The notes under the pieces were generated by a model. It had not been told where the DNA came from, did not search any database, and saw only the letters and a list, made by a program, of their open reading frames with translations. A program made the position numbers and the translations under genes. This document shows positions 24,515 through 25,184 of a stretch of 25,184 nt of DNA, in pieces. The stretch's first letter is position 1, and every line of letters starts with the position of its first letter. Source of the stretch: Tannockella sp964372125 (lineage in GTDB: Bacteria; Bacillota_I; Bacilli_A; Erysipelotrichales; Coprobacillaceae); the NCBI GenBank assembly GCA_964372125.1, contig CAYJPL010000030.1, positions 1-25,184 of the forward strand, given 5' to 3'.

Positions 24515-24828
24515 TTAAAATCTTCCAGATGAACTAGAATTTGAGTTAAAATTATTAGTAGCAGCTTTTTTCCGCTTCTTCTTCGGCCTCTTTTCTTCCC
24601 TCTTCTTCAATACCTGTTAAAGTATCTTTTAACACATCTTTTTCTTTATCTTTTGATTCTGAATATGTTTCAATGATTAAATCATCAGCTAAAATAATTC
24701 TATAATTTTAGCTTCTTTTGCTTTGCCTCTTCATTACTTAAATGAGTCTAATAAACGTCTGTAAAAATAGAAGATAATAAAGTTAAACTAATAGCCAGAA
24801 TAATAATAGTTTTTTATTTAATTTTCAT
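24515..24828 (-). pseudogene. Broken gene for a small secreted protein
   Basis: After GGGAGAAG, an ATG at 24828 starts MKIK, then a TAA, then KTIIILAISLTLLSSIFTD, a clear signal-peptide core, then a TAG. The reading later continues in another frame as ILADDLIIETYSESK and GIEEEGRKEAEEEAEK, and ends in a third frame as AATNNFNSNSSSSGRF and a stop at 24515. Put together this looks like one secreted protein of about 100 residues with an acidic helical middle and a Ser/Asn-rich tail. At least two stops and two or three frameshifts interrupt it, some beside A runs. Decay is likely; sequencing error near the gap is the alternative. Confidence 0.55.
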
Positions 24829-24890
24829 TATATTTCTTCTCCCATGTAATACATTAATTTTACATAAAAAACTGAAGAGACAACACTTTT

Positions 24891-25076
24891 TTAGAAAAAA
24901 ACCATGCATTTATTTGAACAATTATTATAGTATCCAATCATTGTGTCACCAGCAATAGGTACAGTTTGATTTTGTACAATATAATTAATCAAGAAATATA
25001 CACAACAGTTTTTAATTGCTGTAGATACCTCAGCATACCCACTGCAATTCTTACAATATGGATTTCTTGTAAAGTG
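24891..25076 (-). CDS. Cysteine-rich open stretch, probable C-terminal remnant
   Basis: 61 open codons with no proper start, read as NPYCKNCSGYAEVST, IKNCCVYFLINYIVQN and VPIAGDTMIGYYNNCSNKC, ending in a stop at 24891. Six cysteines, with CxxC and CC pairs, look deliberate. A stop lies just upstream in the same frame. Another short open stretch with LLKQHGGYNVVIFVLRNDI runs from the window end to 25111 in a different frame. Both may be pieces of one broken gene extending past the right edge. I do not recognise the family and cannot exclude chance. Confidence 0.3.
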   Translation of the reverse strand, partial: HFTRNPYCKNCSGYAEVSTAIKNCCVYFLINYIVQNQTVPIAGDTMIGYYNNCSNKCMVFF

Positions 25077-25184
25077 TTAAATATTTAAATACTATGACTA
25101 CGGTATTACATCATATGTCATTACGTAAAACAAAAATCACCACATTATAACCGCCATGTTGTTTAAGCAAGTTGCAGAGCGTAT

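Overview
The window is AT-rich, tightly packed chromosomal DNA from a low-GC Bacillota (Firmicute). Strong GGAGG-type ribosome binding sites, T-box and L20-leader regulation, a PASTA kinase with its PP2C phosphatase, and the order gmk-priA-rsmB-rlmN-prpC-prkC-rsgA-rpe-thiN all point there. The missing def-fmt pair between priA and rsmB and the general gene style would suit an Erysipelotrichia-like lineage, but that is only a guess.

Layout. (1) 1-560, minus: the start of a DAHP synthase gene (aroF) under a T-box leader whose specifier codon reads as phenylalanine. (2) 670-1700: a divergent 216-aa protein of unknown function with PH-like folds, then a lone tRNA-Leu(CAA) on the minus strand. (3) 1722-3516, plus: an RsmF-type RNA m5C methyltransferase overlapping an HD-domain hydrolase. 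(4) 3515-13468, minus: gmk, a terminator, then priA, rsmB, rlmN, prpC, prkC, rsgA, rpe and thiN with gaps of 11 bases or less or with overlaps. This run covers restart of replication, rRNA modification, Ser/Thr phospho-signalling, ribosome assembly and thiamine pyrophosphate formation. (5) 13519-16854, plus: a membrane-anchored GH25 lysozyme, rqcH (ribosome quality control) and pgeF (peptidoglycan editing) as one likely operon. (6) 16814-19865, minus: the bifunctional NAD(P)HX repair enzyme, and a secreted NlpC/P60 endopeptidase with four Ig-like domains. (7) 20295-22593: a YfcE-like phosphodiesterase (plus), an unknown membrane-anchored protein starting at GTG and an M42 aminopeptidase (both minus). 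(8) 22651-24008, minus: infC-rpmI-rplT behind an L20-type leader, with infC starting at ATT. (9) 24075-25184, minus: a less orderly edge holding a ParB-like gene crossed by a run of ten Ns, a gene broken by stops and frameshifts, and a cysteine-rich open stretch.

Most of the window is conserved housekeeping DNA. I see no CRISPR array, prophage, transposase or defence system, and nothing I would call a new multi-gene system. The parts most worth a second look are the Phe-type T-box on aroF, the unknown proteins at 783 and 20842, the three-helix GH25 enzyme beside rqcH, the missing def-fmt, and the decayed right end.
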